From contig DXBF01000054.1 in NCBI GenBank assembly GCA_019116705.1, forward strand, positions 1 to 64,000: a DNA stretch of 64,000 nt, written 5' to 3'. This DNA comes from Candidatus Gemmiger avistercoris. Lineage in GTDB: Bacteria; Bacillota; Clostridia; Oscillospirales; Ruminococcaceae. The translations under genes and the position numbers were made by a program. Of this stretch, positions 61,439-64,000 are shown piece by piece (positions within the stretch are counted from its first letter, which is position 1; the number at the start of each line of letters is the position of its first letter). Below the pieces are notes generated by a model. That model saw only the letters and a list, made by a program, of their open reading frames with translations, was not told the origin of the DNA and did no database searches.

Positions 61439-62338
61439 TTACAGTTGTTCCGATTGCCAGCCTTCCAGCAGGCCGTCTTGCTCCGCCAGCGCCCGCATAT
61501 CCCGCGGCAGGTCACTGGCGATCCGATGTGTCACGCCGGTATAGGGGTGCAGAAACCGAATGACGGCGCAATGCAGGGCATGGCGGCCTATCTTTTCCGC
61601 CGAACCGCCGTACAGCGTGTCCCCTGCCAGCGGATGCCCGATGTATGCCATATGTACCCGGATCTGATGGGTGCGCCCCGTGCAGGGCGTGCAGGCCAGC
61701 AGGCTGAACCCAGGGCCGGCCGCCAGGACCTCATACTCTGTACGGCTGTATTTCCCCTGCGGGGTGACACAGCGCCCGATGATAGAATCGCCCCGCCGGC
61801 CGACCGGCGCTTCCACGCACCCCGGTCCGCGCGGCATCGTACCTTCTGCGATGGCCAGGTAGCATTTGCGCACGTGGGCGGCCAGCCCCGCCGCTGCAAA
61901 AGCGTTCTGCGCGCAGAGCACCAACCCGCTGGTATTCTTGTCGATACGGTTCACCGGACGGAACACGCCTGGCCGCCCCTGCTCCTGCAGATGGTAGATC
62001 CACCCGTTGGCCAGGGTATGGTCAGGGTAGTTGAGCGTGGGATGGACCGCCAGCCCTGCGGGCTTATCCAGTACGGCAACAAAGTCGTCCTCATACGCGA
62101 TCGTCAAAGGGACCGGCTGGGGCGTGACGCTTGTCGGCGGGTCAGGCGGCAGTGCGAATGTCACCCGCTGCCCCGCACGGACCGGCTGATCCGTGTGGAT
62201 GGCGGCGCCATCCGCAAAAAAGCCCTCCCCTGCATGTTTTACAGATTTGATCAGACCGGCGGTCAGACCACAGCTGCGCAGGAAAAGGCCCAGACGCTGG
62301 CCCTCGGCTTCCGGCGGCACAAGATAACAAAGCTCCAC
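61439..62338 (-). CDS. RluA-family pseudouridine synthase (GTG start)
   Basis: VNRIDKNTSGLVLCAQNAFAAAGL; CTPCTGRTHQIRVHMAYIGHPLAGDTLYGG. Confidence 0.93.
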   Translation of the reverse strand: MELCYLVPPEAEGQRLGLFLRSCGLTAGLIKSVKHAGEGFFADGAAIHTDQPVRAGQRVTFALPPDPPTSVTPQPVPLTIAYEDDFVAVLDKPAGLAVHPTLNYPDHTLANGWIYHLQEQGRPGVFRPVNRIDKNTSGLVLCAQNAFAAAGLAAHVRKCYLAIAEGTMPRGPGCVEAPVGRRGDSIIGRCVTPQGKYSRTEYEVLAAGPGFSLLACTPCTGRTHQIRVHMAYIGHPLAGDTLYGGSAEKIGRHALHCAVIRFLHPYTGVTHRIASDLPRDMRALAEQDGLLEGWQSEQL

Positions 62339-62465
62339 CGCCGCGCCTCCTTTAATTTTACACCTATACGTTGGTATTATAGCATAAAGCAAAGGCCGAT
62401 GCAAACCCAATGTTTGCCACAAACAGAAAGCGGCACACCATGCCGCAGCAGGTGTGCCGAAACGG

Positions 62466-62815
62466 TTCTGAGAAACGACTGGACCGTAAGCCGGGTTCTG
62501 TATCAAACGACGATCTATCTTGGCCTTGCGTCGCCGCAAGGCTCACGCCATCACCGGGACGCGCGAGGCTCCGCATCATGTCCCATACGGATGTTGCTTC
62601 AGACAGGGTTTACATAGCCGCAAAGTCGCCAGTGCGCTGGTGAGCTCTTACCTCGCCTTTCCATCCTTACCGCGAAAAACGCGGCGGTTTCTTTCTGTTG
62701 CACTATCCCTGGGGTCGCCCCCGGCTGCCGTTAGCAGTTGTCATGCCTCTGTGAAGCCCGGACTTTCCTCAGGCAGTTCTTGCGAACTGTCCCGCCGCCG
62801 TATGTTCCACTCGTT
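62466..62815 (-). ncRNA. rnpB: RNase P RNA, bacterial class A-like
   Basis: Minus strand contains CTGAGGAAAGTCCGGGCTTCACAGAGGCA...GGTAAGAGCTCACCAG...ACAGAACCCGGCTTACGGTCCAGTCGTTTCTC. Confidence 0.95.
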
Positions 62816-62856
62816 TTCGATTCAGTATACCACAAAACCGCCTTGTTTGGCAAGTG

Positions 62857-63111
62857 TCAGAGCAAAAGCTGCAAAATCAGGACCGCCGTGACCCCCGGCA
62901 CACCGAGCACCGCCGCCGTAAACACCGTAAAACGGTTCAGCGGCAGCGCGACCCCCGTGACAGGTTCCAGCACAGCCAGGATCGCCAGCGCCCCCAGACC
63001 GCACACAGCGCCCGCCAGCAGCGCGCGGAACGGGTGGTTTTGACGGGCTGCGCACCGGCCGATCACCAGCAGGCAGGCCGCCATACCGCCCCAGATCCAC
63101 CATTCCGTCAT
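62857..63111 (-). CDS. bofA: BofA-family pro-sigmaK processing inhibitor
   Basis: FRALLAGAVCGLGALAILAVLEPVTGVALPLNRFTVFTAAVLGVPGVTAVLILQLLL. Confidence 0.82.
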   Translation of the reverse strand: MTEWWIWGGMAACLLVIGRCAARQNHPFRALLAGAVCGLGALAILAVLEPVTGVALPLNRFTVFTAAVLGVPGVTAVLILQLLL

Positions 63112-63338
63112 GGGTCCGCCCCTCCCGATGACCGCAGCATGCGCAGCAGCGCCCGGCAGCGGCACATCAGCGCCGCATGCTGGTAGGTCAGTTGTTCGAT
63201 ATAAAACGGGTCCTGTGCCTCCCGGAACGCCGTTTCGTTGGCCTGCAGCGCCTGCATGGCGCCGCGCAGTTCCTTCTGCAGCGCCCGTTGTTCCCGTTCC
63301 CGATGGTCCACACGCTTGCGCACAGCATTCTCCCCCAT
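63108..63338 (-). CDS. DUF2508 (YaaL-like) protein
   Basis: QDPFYIEQLTYQHAALMCRCRALLR; adjacent to bofA. Confidence 0.75.
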   Translation of the reverse strand: MGENAVRKRVDHREREQRALQKELRGAMQALQANETAFREAQDPFYIEQLTYQHAALMCRCRALLRMLRSSGGADP

Positions 63339-63339
63339 C

Positions 63340-64000
63340 TTACAGCAATATACATATCAGACCGTCGCAGCCTTCGTTGATGATACGTTCCAGCGTTGTT
63401 TGCAGGCGGTTGCGCGCTTCCTGCGGCATATGCAGCAGTTTGGCCTGGACGCCCTCGCTCACCAGCTCATTGAGGCTCTTGCCGAAAATATTGGTGTTCC
63501 ACAGTTTGCCGGGGTCTGTTTCAAAGTCGGCCAGCAGGCTGCGGATCAGTTCCTCGCCCTGCTGTTCGCTTCCCACGGTCGGGGAAAGTTCGGTGTGGAT
63601 GTTGGCACGCATGATATGCAGGCTGGGCGCGCTGGCGGACAGCCGGACGCCGTATTGCCCGCCCTGTTTGACGATTTCAGGTTCTTCCAGTTTCAGTTCG
63701 TCGATACCGGGCATAACGATCCCGTAGCCGGTAGCCTCCACCTGATCCAGCGCCGACCTGATCTTGTCATAGGCCCGCTTTGCCCGCGTCAGGCTCACGA
63801 CGCAGGGCAGCAGGCTGGCTTCGTCCACGATCTCCAGCCCGGTCTGTTCGCCGAGTATGCGGTAAAAGATGTCCGGCGCCATGTTGGCTGCGATGCGCAC
63901 CGTCCCGGTGGCCAGATCCATGCCGGTCAGGGAAGCGCCCGCGATATATTCGCAGTTCAGCTGCGGCCGCCTGCCCGCCACATCGGCCATCTTGCCGATC
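63340..64000 (-). CDS. spoIVA: Stage IV sporulation protein A, C-terminal part (runs off the right edge)
   Basis: NIFGKSLNELVSEGVQAKLLHMPQEARNRLQTTLERIINEGCDGLICILL C-terminus. Confidence 0.93.
   Translation of the reverse strand, partial: IGKMADVAGRRPQLNCEYIAGASLTGMDLATGTVRIAANMAPDIFYRILGEQTGLEIVDEASLLPCVVSLTRAKRAYDKIRSALDQVEATGYGIVMPGIDELKLEEPEIVKQGGQYGVRLSASAPSLHIMRANIHTELSPTVGSEQQGEELIRSLLADFETDPGKLWNTNIFGKSLNELVSEGVQAKLLHMPQEARNRLQTTLERIINEGCDGLICILL

Noticed and set aside
62409-62891. Small plus-strand ORFs at 62410-62891
   Set aside because: They lie within and opposite rnpB; the RNase P RNA explains the conservation

Overview
A 64-kb, high-GC Clostridia chromosomal segment, probably from a spore-former of the Oscillospiraceae/Ruminococcaceae type (inferred from gene content only). 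Most of it is dense housekeeping and sporulation synteny: tsf-rpsB; spoIVFA/FB-like; ppk; sigG...sigE-spoIIGA; mutS2; recO-yqzL-like-era-dgkA-ybeY-phoH-yqfD-yqfC; GDP-fucose genes gmd-fcl-manC-manA; groES-groEL under a CIRCE element; plsY-der; rpmF; pgi; mtaB; a group-B-like [FeFe]-hydrogenase; rlmH; murA; rnpB; bofA-DUF2508-spoIVA. Accessory genes lie mainly at 30.5-45.6 kb. I see no CRISPR array, prophage or intact IS element. The strongest signals beyond routine annotation are: (1) a cobalamin-riboswitch-like leader with mutually exclusive downstream pairings, ahead of a DUF4430/transcobalamin-like lipoprotein and an ECF S-component (candidate B12 capture module, 42.99-44.27 kb); (2) a perfect 16-bp terminator hairpin between a near-consensus promoter and a MATE transporter start codon (possible attenuator or sRNA); (3) a promoter-preceded, ~200-nt structured non-coding region at 34.77-35.0 kb; (4) a scar joining two 5'-truncated genes (FtsX permease and aldo/keto reductase) at ~31.86 kb; (5) paired TetR-type operators around the promoter of an antiporter-tetR operon; (6) a structured leader upstream of rpsB. 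All calls come from reading the sequence and supplied ORFs; no database searches or folding programs were run.
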